In this document: one piece after another, positions 1-11,929 of the stretch
How positions within the stretch are numbered: the first letter of the stretch is position 1
Layout of the letters: every line of letters starts with the position of its first letter
NCBI GenBank assembly: GCA_015680685.1
Contig: MNCI01002140.1
Location: 127,797-191,796 of the forward strand
Length of the DNA stretch: 64,000 bases
Reading direction: 5' to 3'
From: Gnetum montanum
Lineage: Eukaryota > Streptophyta > Gnetopsida > Gnetales > Gnetaceae
Translations under genes and position numbers: made by a program
Notes under the pieces: generated by a model
The model's database searches: none
What the model was told of the DNA's origin: nothing
What the model saw: the letters and a program-made list of their open reading frames with translations, nothing else

Positions 1-1
1 A

Positions 2-1786
2 GCCATAGGTCCCAGCCAACAACAAGAAGCAGGACCCAACACAGGCCAGGATCTGCCACTGCTGCAAGACTACAGACCATCGATGAGCCATCTTAGGGCC
101 ATTGCCGAGACGATTAGTTGGGGAAGTCGTGATGATGCAAACCTCTTCCACATCATTGATGATGCTGACCAGCCTACTATTTCAGTAGATCACACACGGG
201 GTGAGTTATCAATGCAAACATGAGGAGGGGAAAGTAGATGGTCACATCAGATCTCTGGACATACAACATCTTTTCAAGTGCAGTTAGAGACTGGTGAAGG
301 GGCCACTGTGGTGGTCATGAAACACTAGGATGCCACGGGAGCTGTTGAAGTGGTCACTAACCACATCAAAGAGTCCTTTAACATGCCTGTTGTACCACCG
401 GTAGATCTTTCAGGAGCATGGGATGCTCAAACTATTGCCGAAACCTCAATGACTCCTGTAGAACATGAGGATGCATTGGACAGATTGCTTCAAATAGGAC
501 AAGTTTTGACATCTCTGTTTGACATCCCTCAGGATGTAACAACAATACAATCAGACCTCATTTCCACAAAGGGGAAGCTGGTCATATCCAAAGTAAGGGC
601 AGAGCATGCTGAAGCTGAAGTGCAGAAACTACAAGAGCAGCTCGTAGCCTTACAAGCAGCACAATGGGATCCTTTGCAAATTTTTCCCGTAGACCAATTG
701 GAAATTTTTAGAACTGAGCAATTAACAAAAATAATTGTAGAAAATAAGAAGGTGATAGAAGAAAAGGAGACGACCACTTGGGATGCCTCTGCAGCAAAGG
801 CGCAAACACATGTGCATCTTAAGGCACTCAGGGCCTTAGAAGAAGAAAATAAGCAGTTGGTTGCAGATAACCTTCAGTCAACTTCTGTGGGGAAACCAAA
901 GAATGTTCTCGATGAACACTTTCATCAGTTGCAAGAACAATTCATTCGGGTCAACCGAGATGTAAGCCGTTTAGCCAGAGAAAATAGAATCCTCTCAAGG
1001 GAGGAGGTACGTGCTATTCGACAAAAATTAGCCATCAAGATGAGCGCGTGGCAGAATGAGGCTAAACGACATGAGAAGCTGAAGGAGCATTTCCATGATC
1101 AGGTGGGGATGTACAAACAAATCCTGGAGAAGGAGATCCATATGGCCAAGGCTCAAATCAACAACATCAGTGCCTAGCACGCTGATTAGGGGGCCATATT
1201 GGACACTTATGCCTTCGCCCACCAAGCGGAAATTAAGAACCGAGACCTGCAGATCCAAGACTTGACTGAATACATGGAGTTGGCAAACCTTCGATATGCC
1301 GACCTGGCCATGTTAATAGCAGGATGCCCGAGGTCAAAGCTCGAGTAGCAGGTAGCTTCCACCCACATCAAATATGAAGCAGAATTTGCAGAACGAAAGA
1401 AGTTGGCTGAAAAACTAGATGTTGCAAATTTTGAACTTGCGATGGTGAAAGAAAGCTACCAAGGATAAAAGGATGTTGCAACTGACTTGGCTTGATGGCT
1501 AACAGAGCTTTACAAATACAAAGACAAAGCCAGAGCCTATGGAGAGGAACGATAGGTGTTCACGGCATGGTATGTTAAGGCTAATCAGATGTTTCCGCAA
1601 CTACCTTGTCCATGGGAAGTGTCGACTCCATCAAACATCGGAGCATCAGCATGGATGACACAGGACCCTCGGACTGAAGAGGAGAAGCTCCAGGCTAGGG
1701 TTCAGCATCGTCAACCTTCAAAGCTTGGAGCACGTGACAAAGGGAAAGCACCCATGGAGGAGCCACCACCACCAGGAACTACATGA
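2..1786 (+). pseudogene. Decayed coiled-coil 3' ORF (env-like position), copy A
   Basis: One frame runs the full length with about eight in-frame stops (for example 221, 329, 1175, 1346, 1466 and 1553). Most can be explained as CAG, CAA or CGA changed to TAG, TAA or TGA. The product is charged and heptad-rich, with long Leu/Glu/Lys coiled coils over roughly 490-1500, and ends in a Pro-rich tail (PPPPG) at 1786. It lies between where pol should end and the 3' LTR, which is where Athila elements carry an env-like ORF. I see no signal peptide or membrane segment, so an envelope role is not supported. It aligns throughout with the copy at 8027-10775, which adds an N-terminal part not visible here. 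Function is unknown; a structural or RNA/DNA-binding role is only a guess. Confidence 0.75.
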
Positions 1787-1944
1787 GTTCCACATTTTTG
1801 TAGTTGTAGTATTTTTTCTCTGTGTTGTGTCTTCCCACACTGCGGCATTAGTCCATTTCTTTTTCCAGTTAATAATCCCATACCTATCCACTATGTAATC
1901 ACTGAAGCTTGTTCTCCTTGTAACTCAAGAATGAGTTTTTATTC

Positions 1945-1957
1945 AGTTGTGGGGGTA
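1945..1957 (+). other. Polypurine tract of element A
   Basis: The G-rich run TTGTGGGGGTA lies directly against the LTR start TGATGAG. The same arrangement (ATGGGGGTA before TGATGAG) occurs before the copy B LTR at 10966. It is the expected plus-strand primer for reverse transcription. Confidence 0.7.
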
Positions 1958-1982
1958 TGATGAGACATGATTCACATAGGCC

Positions 1983-2074
1983 GCGATATCGCGTCCACCG
2001 AGATATCGCATCCCCCCGCGATATCGCGTATGCAATATCACGTCTTCCCTATGATATTGCATACACGATATCAC
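1983..2074 (+). promoter_or_regulatory. Array of GATATC palindromes in U3 of LTR A
   Basis: Six GATATC-like cores (1985, 2002, 2020, 2034, 2053, 2067) are spaced 14-19 bp apart. Two sit inside the perfect 12-bp palindrome CGCGATATCGCG. The array ends about 15 bp before the TATA box. The minus-strand LTR at 26486-27228 has five such cores at the same relative place with 14-17 bp spacing. This looks like a U3 enhancer or repeated protein-binding site. Confidence 0.6.
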
Positions 2075-2088
2075 AGTCTACCATCATA

Positions 2089-2098
2089 TATATAAATA
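2089..2098 (+). promoter_or_regulatory. TATA box of LTR A
   Basis: TATATAAATA lies just downstream of the palindrome array. The same relation is seen in LTR B (TATAAATA at 11092) and in the minus-strand solo LTR (complement of TATAAATA near 27107-27114). Transcription would start about 30 bp downstream. Confidence 0.55.
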
Positions 2099-2957
2099 AT
2101 ACGTGGCTCTCCCTTGTTCGGATCCCAGTTTAGAAGTAGCGAAGCTTTGGCAGTTTGATCCCTCCAGAGTTAGATTTTTTCACGTGTCTGCCCACAGTGT
2201 GGTGAATGTAATTGTACGGTGTCTTTATTCAAGTGTGCCATACTTGGACACACACATGACCAGCAATAAAGATCGAGATTACTTCATCATTGCAACATTC
2301 ACTTAGTTTATTTATTTTTATTTATTTAATGTTATTTATTACTTTCATAGCGCGGTGTGAGTACGACTTGACTACGAGCAACTACGGATGTGTACGGCTA
2401 GTCAAGGAATTGGTTACTCATCGTGATTAGTCTCTCACCCTTAAACTCCTAGAAGTGGAACGAGTATGACTTGGTTACGAGCATTTAAGTGTGACTACTT
2501 GGTAGCCCAGTGGCATATCCAGGATCTACGCTTGGTAACCTAGTGGCGTATTTGGGATCTGCGCTTGGTAATCCCAGTGGTGTACCTTGGAGCTATGCTT
2601 GGTAGTCCCAGTGGTAGTCATGCATGAAGTCCAAGATGTGTATGGTTGATCAAGGAATTGGTTGCTTGTCGCACTTAGGCTAGATTAGATTTCTTTACCT
2701 TTTCCTCCTAGCTTAGCTTAGTTAATATTCTTTTCCAATACCTTTAGGAGTAGCATAGATTAGGACACATCATACACCTCATCTGGACTAAACCATACGT
2801 GACATATGCAAAACTAGTCTAGGTCGGAAGATAGTGAACTGCGACCTAAGGCTAACTATCTAGGTGCCACAACTAGTCCATCTATGGAGTTCGACCGGAT
2901 CGTGCATGCGATGCTCATTTCGTATGGTTGAGTGTAGGGGTACCTCGCCACTCATCA

Positions 2958-3477
2958 GTTACTATTATCATTTATTGCTCTTTATTATTCCTATCATTAA
3001 GTAGAATGAGTATGACTAATCTTGAGTGCTTAAGTGTAATTACTTGGTAACCCAGTAGTGTATTGCTTGATACACCTACTAAGGGTATGCTTGGTAAACC
3101 CAGTAGTAGTTGCATGAAGTCCAAGGTATGTATAGAATGCATGAAGTCCAAGGCATGTATGGAAGGTTAGGAATAAATAATCATCACACCTAGGCTAGTT
3201 AGACTTTACTTTCCATTGTTAATTAGATTAAATAAGTAATTTCTTTATCATCATTAGGAATAGCTTAGGGCCAAACAACATTAGTCATCATATGGTTCAC
3301 TTTGGACTAAACCATACGTGACAAAGCTACCAGTAGTCCAAGTGGGAAGACAACAAACTATAATCAAGGCATAATGATTTAGATACACAACTAGTCCCAT
3401 CCATAGAATTCAACCAGATTGTGCGTGAATGCTTGTGATTTGTATGGTTGAGCATAGGGGTACCTTGCTAATTATTA
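2958..3477 (+). repeat. 3' half of the 5' LTR of element B
   Basis: This stretch matches 11350-11848, the 3' half of LTR B, much more closely than it matches LTR A. Both share the shorter internal form and the end TAGGGGTACCTTG. It carries a small duplication of GCATGAAGTCCAAGG (about 3112 and 3139). Its missing 5' half should lie upstream of element A, outside the window. It ends at the primer site of element B. Confidence 0.75.
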
Positions 3478-3493
3478 GCACCATTGCTAGGGA
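3476..3493 (+). other. Primer-binding site of element B (tRNA-Asp type)
   Basis: TAGCACCATTGCTAGGGA matches the Athila primer site TGGCGCCGTTGCCGGGGA at 13 of 18 positions. All five differences are transitions of the kind methylcytosine decay produces. It lies directly at the LTR end. This is the main evidence that families A and B are Athila-like. Confidence 0.65.
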
Positions 3494-3626
3494 TGGTGCT
3501 AGTTATCTAGATTAGTTATATTATCTGCAATAACTATAAATGCATTAATGATAGATCTTTCAAAACATATTAAATCACACAAATCAATTAAAAATAATGT
3601 CTCTTTCATAAGGAAGCAATAATGCA

Positions 3627-5002
3627 TTGCATGATAAGAACATTCATTGGAGAACTAAAAAGATATATATTGAAGAAAACTGGAGTGAAAAATCTCATGT
3701 AAGGGTTTCATATGTTCATGACCATCCTAAAGATACTCAAAGGCCACATTCACCTAAAGCATACAACCCTAGACGAGATAAAGTAAGTCCTAGACTAGGG
3801 GGGGGGGGGGGGGGTTCAAGGCCTAGGACCTCCTCAAAACCTAGAAAAGATAAATCAAGGGATCATGGGGAACACCATAAAAGCCATGGCAATCCTCCCA
3901 GTTCATGGTCTTCCTCCTCCTTTTCAACATTAGGTTTGATGAAGATGAACATAGGTATAGAGACAAAGCTCCACTATGATGTCAAAATAAAAATAGAAAT
4001 CAAAACCATGGAAAGAGTCAAACACATTAACATGAACATAGTCAAAATCCTCACAATTAGGAAACTAGAAATAGTAATTTTCACCATAACATGTTCAATG
4101 ATGATGAACCCTTGTTGGCCACTAAGAGCCTAATGCAGATCATAGAGGTAGTTACGATACCCCATAGTCATCATAGGGAAAGTTTCCTAAAAAGGCTTGA
4201 TATGAATAATATCCCTAAATTTTTGAAAGGCTATGATTCTAATCCATGACATCATTTACAAGCCTTCCATGATGGCTGTGTCTTAAAAAATATTAAAAGT
4301 GGGTGTAAAAAGCTTAAGCTCTTTCCTAGGATACTAATATACAAAGCCAAAGTATGGTATAGATTGTTGAAACCAAATTCAATTTGGTGGTGGTCCATAA
4401 TATTGGAACTCTTCTAGAGAAATACCAAACCTATGTAAGGATGTTCAACCTGAGGAAATAGATCCAAGGATAGAGATAAGAATAATGTGAACCCTTGGAC
4501 ATGACCCTAGATAGATATTATTTTGTATTGAATAGATGCATGGGCCATGGTTTCTTTGAGGAAGAGAAACTTTTCCAGATCATAGATGGGCTTCATAATA
4601 AAATGAGGGAGATCCTCGAAATGTATGCTCAAGGGAAATTATATGGGCTACAAACCCATCAGATCCAAAAGCTAATCAAGCATGTGGCAAAAGAAGAGGG
4701 AGAACTATGTAAATGGAAGAATGTTAAGAAATATCACCATGACCAAACTCTTCAAAAGAAGAAGATCCACATCTAGGGTAAGGAGAAAGAGGCAGCTCTT
4801 GATTTTGCAACAAACCTTGTCGGTACATAAGTTTATCGATGAACTTGAAGAAAGGTTTGATAGGATGTTGGAGTGGATAAATGAGAAATTTACAACTTTC
4901 ATAGAAATTGTAGAGAAGAAGGTAATGCAAAATAAATTAAGAGATCCCAATAAACGAAGGAAGAAGGACCAAGAAATAGTTAGGAACATTATTGGAAAAT
5001 AG
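3627..5002 (+). pseudogene. gag: Decayed gag region of element B
   Basis: Fragments in several frames give gag-like features. A basic, low-complexity N-terminal part (3627-4133) is interrupted by a 17-base G run at 3798-3814. The capsid-like core near 4310-4400 includes the pattern AKVWYRLL (compare the AKEWFYSL type in plant gag). At 4495-4700, a segment holds the C..HG....E.L...I.GL signature and a mid-helix region typical of retrotransposon gag. A charged coiled segment follows to 5002. Frameshifts separate the pieces. The position directly after the primer site fits gag. The exact protein cannot be restored from this copy. Confidence 0.55.
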
Positions 5003-6087
5003 GGAAAATGGCTTAAGAAAAAGAGGCTATAAATTCAACCATAGATGAAGATGACGGATGTGGCATTTGAATATATGACCACCTATAGGGATATTGTCCA
5101 ATCATGTTGCATCTACATGAGTATTGGGCTTTTGCATTAAATCCCAAGTTTGTATAGAAGCATATGCTTAGGAAATTACCTTTCCCACAAGGTAATTATA
5201 GATAGTCCTACAACGAATTATACTATCCTAGGGGGACTTCTTACTAGCCTTAAATACTATCATCAACCATAGTGGCAAAACCCACAGTTGTGGGGAAGGC
5301 CATCATCAAACTAGCCCTACCCTCACTATTAGCCAAACCCATACAGATATTATGTTCAGCAACCTATTTTCCAAACTAGTTCTACAACCTCTACCTTAAA
5401 TCGCTACTATTACTCTCCCAAGTATCATCAACCCATGAAATCTCTTGAAGGATTACCACCTCACACCTCTTCCATCCTATCCTTGATATTCTCATACTCC
5501 ACCCCATCACATGTCACAACCAATAACACAAGAAGGTTCAACACCACAACATCAACAAAAGAATGCCACTTGTGCTACAAATGTGCATAGACATGATAAT
5601 GCTAGTAGGTTCTGATCACAATCCTGAAAATTTCCTTTCTTTAGGATGTCTCCCATGTGTAGCTGCAACACTCATGGACCTACTAGATCATCCAAACTAG
5701 CACAAGCCAATCAAGTGCAAAGCCTTCCCTTTCACAACCAATGTCCTTTGATGCTACGGAAGGACCACCATCCAATGTTACTTCAACACCTAACAGAAGC
5801 AATGAATCTAGCATTGTAGAGAGAGAAATGAATCCATGCATATCTAATCATGATCAAGGGTGTAGGCATGAGCCAAACATTTGCAATGTTGACACAACTC
5901 ATTCTCTAATCCACTGTACATTTAACAACCAAGTATGTGAAAAATAACCTATCTATGTAGCCACCACTAAACCAAGAGATACCCAGTGGCTTGAAAATGA
6001 AAGATTAACATTATTTCACAAATGCATGGAGCCTGCGTATCCACTTATTAATTCTTCTCATGATCAAATGCTTAGTCGTGGGGGAAA
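5003..6087 (+). other. Decayed internal DNA ending in a polypurine tract
   Basis: There is no recognisable domain. Short open stretches (for example 5741-5947) have protein-like composition but match nothing I know. The stretch ends with GTGGGGGAAA (6078-6087) right before a TG, which is the form of a 3' polypurine tract. No protease, RT or integrase sequence is visible, so pol is absent between the gag remains and this point. Confidence 0.35.
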
Positions 6088-7670
6088 TGCCACATCCTAA
6101 CACAGAATTAATAGGTGTTTTTTATTTTTTTGTTTTACAATTCTTTTTATCATTTTCTTATTTCTTGATATCCTTTTCAACTTTTTCCACATTTTTTTTT
6201 CATTCCCTTTATTAGTAATCTCGGTTGTGAATAAAATGATCTCATGTAGCCCATTGAGGTGAGGTTTTCTCTATGTTGTCAAGCCATGAGGAATTGATTA
6301 TTTGGATAGTGAGACCACATCATCCATCCACCCATTCCATTAATAAGAGGTTTTTGCTATGATCATAATGATATTCTTTCTTCATAAACTAGGAATAAAT
6401 TCATAATCATTTTGCCTAGATAGAAAAGTGAAGAACCAAGTAGGATTGTGAAGGATGTGACATCAAGGGAATTTTTGGATTCTCTTTGACCACTTCTGTA
6501 TATTCTATTATGTTGCCAAGGTTGTAATTATATCCTTGTAGATCTAATGAAAAATGGAAGTAAGAGTAAAATAAGTGTTGCCTTACCATGTCACTAAAAA
6601 GACATGTTATCCATGCCTGAAGGTTGGCAACTTCTAAAAATTTCATGAAAAGAAAAGAAAAAGAAAAATGAAAAAGTGCCATGAATAAACTTCTTCCTTG
6701 GACAAAATGCTAAGTGATGTTACTCCTTGCAATGGTGTTAGTGTTGTGGTTGTCAATTGAAGAGATGAAATAATGCAATGTCACTGGAGCATGGTATGGA
6801 CTTCTTTTGAACCTTGGAAAGAAGGGCTAATGATTACTTAACCATTAATAACACACGAGGATTCATTATGCCTATGGTAAGGCACCTCATGTTCAAATTT
6901 CTACAATCCTTTCTAAAATCCATCTCATTTGACTATTTGTATGATCCTAACTTATGGTTTTGTGTAACATAGAGTTATTTTCTCAAGTTTATGGTTTTAA
7001 CATGTGTGTTTTTTCCCATAAGTATGTGTTGAATTCAACCCCTTTGGTGCCTACAAACATTCTTAAGTGTGGTTATATAATAGCATTAAAGGTAGAGCCT
7101 ACTTTGGGGAGGATCCACTTGTATAACTGTTGTAACTTGTACTTGGCTAACACAACTGCATCATCTTTGACCTTCCAACTACATAAATGATAAATTCAAT
7201 ACCTTTCCTTATCATATAACTGATCCATTCTACAACATGAGTATAATACCCCTTTCCTTACACATTTTCAAGCTCTTAATGCTTGTGATTCCATATTCCA
7301 CCACTATCAGTGCCCAAATATGAGTTCTCACTTATCCCATATTTGTGGATTTTACATGAAACCTTCCAACCAATCATAGAGTTTTATTTTCCATGCTAAA
7401 TATTCTCATTAAATGCATTTCCAAGCACCTCGATATCGGCTACCTAATATCAGGTCCATAAAAAGCTATAAATAGGACCCCTATAGTATTCAAAAAATTC
7501 ATTATCATCACTTGAAGCTAGGGGAGTTTTTGAATTTTTCTCTCTCAAATTAGAGCTCTTTGTAACCAAATTTCACATGTGATATCTTGTTTCATACTAC
7601 TTTTATTTTTGTGGTTGTTGAATCGAGTTGAATCCGAAGTGTTCAATTTAGCTGGGGGAGGATGCTTGCA
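6088..7670 (+). repeat. Candidate LTR of a third Athila-like family
   Basis: It starts TGCCACATCC after a polypurine-like tract and may end near 7670, where AGGATGCTTGCA resembles the inverted complement of the start. Inside are a GATATC-type pair (7432-7460) and a TATA box (TATAAATA, 7467-7474), in the same order as in LTRs A and B. No second copy and no clear target duplication is present, so the limits are tentative. It could be a 3' LTR of a gag-only element or a solo LTR inside B. Confidence 0.4.
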
Positions 7671-8026
7671 TGGAAAGCTTACACTAATTTTTTGAAATTT
7701 GCTATCACCCAGAAGATATTATAAGGGTAAGCATGTTAAAAACCTTAAGTATTTTAATGAAAAATCAATTGTATGAATGCTAGAACCTCTAATTCCTTCA
7801 TGTAAGGGATCATAACTATCATTATAAGCCATACATAAGAGAAAAGAGGCCAATTGTGAGGGATCATAAAAGAAGTTAACACTTTTTGGGCATTTTTCTA
7901 GAAATTTCTAACTCTATAATCATATGAGCTAAAGAACTTAATAGAACTAAGTTCATGAGTAAGGTATAAATTTGTTAATGATGAATGATAACACCTTAGT
8001 AACATCAAACCCTTGATTGATTGTAG
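7671..8026 (+). other. Unassigned spacer
   Basis: AT-rich sequence with no domain, repeat or RNA gene that I can see. It leads into the ATG at 8027 of the coiled-coil ORF of element B. Confidence 0.3.
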
Positions 8027-10775
8027 ATGGCCACAAAAAGAGGAGGATAAGAAGGAACTTTGCAAGGTGTAAGTAAATGCCTGAGGGGTGGTAGAGGCTA
8101 ACTAGGAAAACAAGGCCCACTAGTTGAGCATGAAGAATAGGAGGCCTAGTCGTTTATCATTCATCAAGAGGCTTATACTATAGGGTAATAAATCCAAGGG
8201 AAGGCTAAAGAACCATAGGCCATAGTGCAAGGATAATGCCTCACATTGTTCCATGAATGCCTCAAAGCCGTCTAAGAGAAATCCATGTTGACCATGGTCA
8301 TTGTGGAAATGAACTTTAGGCCATTCATGACATTTGCTCTTGAGGCAGTTAGAACTCAACTTTAGGCATCGCCTCTATGGCACATCCTCTCTAAAAGTGG
8401 GAAATGGTACCTTAGTGAGATGTACTAGTTTTGGCATAATAAGAGGGCACCACAATCAACATTGATGGATTCTCTATCTCTTTTTTAGTCAAGGCAATCA
8501 TAGAGGCTCTAAACCTATAAAATTTGGGGGTCGAAGTGATACATCTATCCACAAGGTTTAATGAAAAGACTAGGAAGTTGTGGTTGAAGAAGGTGTCTAA
8601 CAAAGACAATAAAACATATAGTGAGTTGACTCTAGAAGAGAGGACTTATTTTGATATCAGCACCTACCATCTCTTCCAAAATAAAAAGCTCAACAGAATA
8701 TCAACTTATGCGGCTAGAATAAGTACAATCTCGATGGGCAAATAGGATGCTAATATTGCCCAATTGTACTTCATGGAAATTCAAAGGAAATTTGAGGAAA
8801 GAAGGGTAAGGAAGTTGACACTTCCATTTCCTTGCCTAATTAGAAAGTTGTGCAAGTGTGTTGGAATCTTGGGTTATAGTAATGATGTTCCTAGGAGAGC
8901 TCATAATGCTTCCTTCATTGAATTGCTAAAACCCGTAGCACCAAGGAAAGACCTTGGTGAGGAACAAGAAGAAGAACCAAAGAAGGGGCTAGAATAAGAA
9001 CTTGAAAGGGAGCTCGAGCAAGAACTAGTGAAATGATGAGAGCCACAAGTTCCACTGCCATCATCACAAGGTTATAACACTATAATGAGCTATCTAAAAA
9101 GAATAGCTAAAAATATCAATTGGGGAAGTAGGGATGAATAAAACCTCTTCTAGGTCATCAATGATGTTGTGTAGTCCATAGTTTCTGCTAATCCATCAAG
9201 GAGGAAAATTTCTTTACAATTAGGAGGAGAAGCCCAATGGTCATAGTAGATCTCTAGGAATGATACATATTTTCAAGTGGTGATTGATATAGGAGAAGGT
9301 GTCATAGTCATGGTTATGCAGCACCAAGATGTGGTAGGCATAGTAGAAGTTATCATAGACCACATTAAAGAATCTTTTAATGTGCTTGTTGTGCCTTTGG
9401 TAGATTTGACTAGAACCAAAGATGCACAAATGCTAGCTAGGACTTTAATGAATCTTGTAGCTCATGACGATGTAGTTGACAGATTGTTGAAAATTGGATA
9501 AGTAATGGCAACTTTGTTTGACATCCCTAGTGATGTCACTGTAGTACAATCTAACCTCATTGCTACAAAAGGAAAATTAGTTATGGCAGACACTAGGATA
9601 GAGCATGTAATAACAGAAGTGCATAGGTTACAATAAGAGCTTGTTGTCCTAAGAGTTGAAAGGAGGGATCCTTCCCAATTCATTACACCTAACTAGTTAG
9701 AATAATTTTGAATAGAGCAGTTGGGTTGATTGCTTGAATAGGATAAAGTTGTTGAATAGGAAAAGGATAAAGTAGTCTAGAATGCCTTAACCACCGAAGC
9801 CCAAGCATATGCCCATAAGAAGGCATTGGTCACTACAAAAGAGCAGAATAAAAAACTTGCTACTGATAATGCAAGGTTCACCACTATAGAGAAATAGAAA
9901 AATATCTTGGAAGAAAGTGTTCATCAATACAGGAAATAACTAGTGAGGGTAAACCAAGACATAAGTAGATTGGCTAGAGAAAATCAAACCCTCTCAATGA
10001 AGAAGGTTCATGCAATTTTTCAAAAATATACAATTGAGATAAACACATGGAAAAATGAGGCTAAGAAACATGAAAATATGAAGGAGCACTTCTAGGACCA
10101 AATTGGCATGTACAAATAGATTAATGAAAAAGAAATCCAGATGGAAAAGGTCTTCATCAATTCCATGTCAGTGTAGAATCCTAACTGGTAGCCCATCTTG
10201 AATAACTATGCCTTGGTCCACCAAGTAGAGGTGAAGAATAAGGAATTGAAGGTTAAAGATTTGAAAGAGTACAGGGAATTAGCTAACTTTCTCTACAATA
10301 ACCTTTCCATGTTAATAGGTTAGCCTAGAACTGATTTGGAGTAAGAACTAGCACCCACTTATGCCTTATATGAAAAATAGTTTGTAGATAGGAAAAGTGC
10401 TCTTCAAAAACTCCACATAGTAAACTTGGAATTGGAAGCAATTAAGGCTCACTACCATAGGTAAAGAGATGTATCCTTCAAGCTAACTAAAAGATTAAAA
10501 GATCATCATGAACTAAAAGAAAATGCCAAAGATTTCGAGAAGGAATGATAGTAGTTCGTAGCATGGCACATGAAAGAAAACAAGATGTTTCCATAGCTAC
10601 CATGTCCATGGGATGTATCAGTTCTAGCACACATTGACTCATCAACTTGGATGGTACATGATCCAAGAACAAAGGAGGAGAAGTTGCAAGCACTCTTGAA
10701 TTGCTATAAATTCTAGAAGCCTGATGATATGGGGAAGTGACCCATGGAAGAGCCACCACCTGTGAGAACTACATG
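8027..10775 (+). pseudogene. Decayed coiled-coil 3' ORF (env-like position), copy B
   Basis: This is a second, more complete and more decayed copy of the ORF at 2-1786. The frame opens at ATG 8027 and shifts once near 8520, then stays in frame to 10775 with some 30 stops, mostly C-to-T type. The N-terminal 300 codons, absent from copy A, contain a tryptophan-rich stretch and a segment with LPFPCLI..LC (about 8818-8850). That segment resembles the plant domain of unknown function found in many retroelement ORFs annotated as putative plant transposon protein. An acidic Glu/Lys linker (8950-9040), the NWGSRD motif shared with copy A and long coiled coils follow. It ends just before the polypurine tract and LTR. 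Function unknown. Confidence 0.7.
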
Positions 10776-10965
10776 AGTTTCCTTAGTTTTGTTGTTTTGT
10801 TATGATGTGTCCATTTTGTGTAAAATACCACTACAACATGAAAGAGTTAAATTGCATGTCTTTTTAAGTCAGTCAATAATTCCATACCTTCCCAATATTT
10901 TTTCAAGGACTTGTTTCTCATTTTTGTTTAAATTGAGGGTGAGTTTTTATTTAGTCATGGGGGTA

Positions 10966-11848
10966 TGATGAGTCATGTTATGCAGGACTACAATATTAGG
11001 TATTGAATATCAGGGCCATCATGTCAGGTATTCGATGTCGGGGCATAACCTTCAATGTTAGGGATCTAATATCTCCCCTTTCGTGCTAGCCTATAAATAC
11101 CAAACTAGGGTGCACAATTGGGATATAGAAAAAATAGAGATAGATTCATATATTTTGATAGATTTCAAGTTTTGTTAGTTTCTAGTGCATGCCCACAGTG
11201 TGATGTTATGTGATTGTACGACATCCTTATTTGAGTCTAATGTACTTGGACACGTTACATGTTTAGCAATAAATATTGAGATTACTTCCATCATTGTAGC
11301 ATCCACTTAGCTTTATTATTGCTTTTAGTTGCTTAAATGTTTACCGATTTCCTTAGCTAATGTTATCATTTATTACTCTTTATTATTCCTATCATTAAGC
11401 AGAATGAGTATAACTAATTACGAGTGCTTAAGTGTAATTACTTAGTAACCCAGTATTGTATCATTTGATATGCCTAGTAACGGTACACTTGGTAAACCTA
11501 GTGATAGTTGCACGAAGTCTAAGGCATGTATGGAAGGTTAGGAACAGATACTCATCACACATAGGCTATTTAGACTTTATTTTCCATTGTTAATTAGATT
11601 AAATAAGTAATTTATTTATCATCATTAGGAATAGTTTAGGGCCAAAAAACATCATGCATCATATGTCTCACTTTGGACTAAGCCATACGTGATAAAGCTA
11701 CCACTAGTCCAAGTGGGAAGACAATGAACTATGATCAAGGCATAATGATTTAGATGCACAACTAGTCCCATCCATGGAATTTGACTTGATTGTGTGTGAA
11801 TGCTTGTGATTCATATAGTTGGGTGTAGGGGTACCTTGTTTCTCAACA
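10966..11848 (+). repeat. 3' LTR of element B (883 bp)
   Basis: It starts TGATGAG after the tract CATGGGGGTA and ends TCTCAACA, matching LTR A and the 5' LTR remnant at 2958-3477. It is about 117 bp shorter than LTR A. The U3 palindromes survive only as decayed TATTCGATGTCGG and AATATC pieces. TATAAATA is at 11092-11099. Divergence from LTR A is large, so B is older than A. Confidence 0.85.
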
Positions 11849-11929
11849 ATTACAATGCATCCTTTTAGGTCTTAATTATAACTTATCCCTTTAGGTCTTA
11901 TTACAATAATTAGATACAAAGTGATGCCA

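Larger units (their letters stand above)
1..2957 (+). mobile_element. Athila-like LTR retrotransposon A, 3' part
   Basis: This is the 3' end of a Ty3-gypsy-type element whose 5' end lies before the window. It consists of a long decayed coding frame (2-1786), a non-coding leader to a G-rich polypurine tract just before 1958, and one LTR (1958-2957). It is assigned to the Athila-like group because copy B of the same family has an Athila-type tRNA-Asp primer site at 3476. The bases right after its LTR (from 2958) match the 3' half of copy B's LTR, so A apparently inserted into B's 5' LTR. No pol sequence of A is inside the window. Confidence 0.8.
1958..2957 (+). repeat. 3' LTR of element A (1000 bp)
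   Basis: The LTR begins TGATGAG and ends CTCATCA, a perfect 7-bp terminal inverted repeat. It follows a polypurine tract and contains an upstream palindrome array (1983-2074) and a TATA box (about 2089-2098). Two further copies confirm the limits: 10966-11848 on the plus strand and a minus-strand solo copy at 26486-27228. The stretch 2460-2640 carries a degenerate internal repeat of TTGGTA(G/A)(C/T)CCAGTGG-like units. Confidence 0.9.

Noticed and set aside
350-1177. Start of the coiled-coil ORF at GTG 350
   Set aside because: A GTG start is not expected for a plant gene; the same frame is coding-like back to base 2 apart from decay stops, so the true start is upstream of the window.
1985-2072. 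GATATC repeats as a CRISPR-like array
   Set aside because: The repeats are short palindromes with irregular 14-19 bp spacing inside an LTR of a plant retroelement, with no repeat-spacer form.
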